This document shows, piece by piece, positions 41,494 through 41,693 of a stretch of DNA of 41,693 bases. Location: the NCBI GenBank assembly GCA_038254545.1, contig JBBSGB010000033.1:1-41693 (forward strand). The letters run 5' to 3'. Made by a program: the position numbers and the translations under genes. The stretch is from CAHJXF01 sp038254545 (GTDB lineage: Bacteria > Pseudomonadota > Gammaproteobacteria > Burkholderiales > Burkholderiaceae_D). Each line of letters starts with the position of its first letter. The stretch's first letter is position 1. Below the pieces are notes generated by a model. That model ran no database searches and was not told where the DNA came from. It saw only the letters and a program-made list of their open reading frames with translations.

Positions 41494-41693
41494 ATGAGGC
41501 CCACGACCAACGCGCGCGAGCAGCGCGCCGGCTTCACGCTCATCGAGTTGTTGGTCGTGGTCGCGTTGATTTCGATCATGTTGGTGATCGCGGTGCCCAG
41601 CTTCACATCGTTCATCTCCAACTATCGCGCAACGTCGGCGGTTAATGATTTCCTACAGGGCATCACGCTCACGCGCAACGAGGCGCTCAAGCG
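41494..41693 (+). CDS. fimT: FimT/GspH-type pseudopilin, N-terminal part
   Basis: It begins at an ATG 10 bp after pilE and runs off the right edge after about 66 codons. The leader MRPTTNAREQRAG is followed by cut site and helix FTLIELLVVVALISIMLVIA, then VPSFTSFISNYRATSAVNDF and LTRNEALK. The latter closely resembles FimT/FimU and GspH family N-termini (NDFLQGITLTRNEALK). Such a protein usually primes pilus assembly; only this end is visible, so FimT versus FimU/GspH is not settled. Confidence 0.85.
   Translation, partial: MRPTTNAREQRAGFTLIELLVVVALISIMLVIAVPSFTSFISNYRATSAVNDFLQGITLTRNEALK

Overview
The window is GC-rich, densely packed chromosomal DNA that looks like a betaproteobacterium, probably Burkholderiales. 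The reasons are codon bias, the glyA to nrdR neighbourhood followed by a pilV-pilW-pilX-pilY1-pilE-fimT minor-pilin cluster, and proteins close to well-known proteobacterial families (CysM, DeoA, NupC, Cdd, YdfG, GlyA, NrdR). I cannot name a genus. I found no rRNA, tRNA, CRISPR array or intact insertion sequence.

Layout. The left edge (1-185, minus) carries the first 61 codons of a histone-deacetylase-like amidohydrolase. Divergent from it is a tight four-gene operon (286-5683): MoxR ATPase, DUF58 protein, TgpA-like membrane transglutaminase, and MltB-type lytic transglycosylase. Next, on the minus strand, come a small unknown protein, cysM, and a secreted ComEA-like helix-hairpin-helix protein with its own terminator. 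From 8113 to 17798 (minus) lies the most distinctive block. It holds a transglutaminase, a 902-aa fusion of circularly permuted ATP-grasp with alpha-E, an 1149-aa transglutaminase/DUF2126 protein, a free-standing alpha-E protein and a free-standing circularly permuted ATP-grasp protein. The ligase module is therefore present twice, once fused and once split, together with two transglutaminase-like proteins. Families of this kind are predicted to make or process peptide tags; the product is unknown.

18276-25971 is accessory in character. A membrane protein and deoA are followed by a decayed GNAT acetyltransferase with two frameshifts, a quinone-oxidoreductase-like MDR protein, and a roughly 330-bp patchwork (22063-22390). 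The patchwork is made of fragments 89-96 % identical to three genes just downstream: the PNPOx-like gene, the 3' end of the LysR regulator, and the acetamidase. The intact set (acetamidase/formamidase, PNPOx-like, SnoaL-like, divergent LysR) lies at 22922-25971, with a plausible operator and promoter in the divergent gap.

26075-32216 holds a secreted PQQ-type sugar dehydrogenase, a concentrative nucleoside transporter, cytidine deaminase, a YdfG-type dehydrogenase and glyA with a long leader. With deoA, the transporter and deaminase make a nucleoside-salvage set. Between glyA and nrdR is an extra segment with a candidate sigma-54 promoter, a 62-aa membrane or exported peptide and an AAA-type ATPase. 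The right end (34626-41693) is the type IV pilus minor-pilin/PilY1 operon, cut off inside a FimT/GspH pseudopilin.
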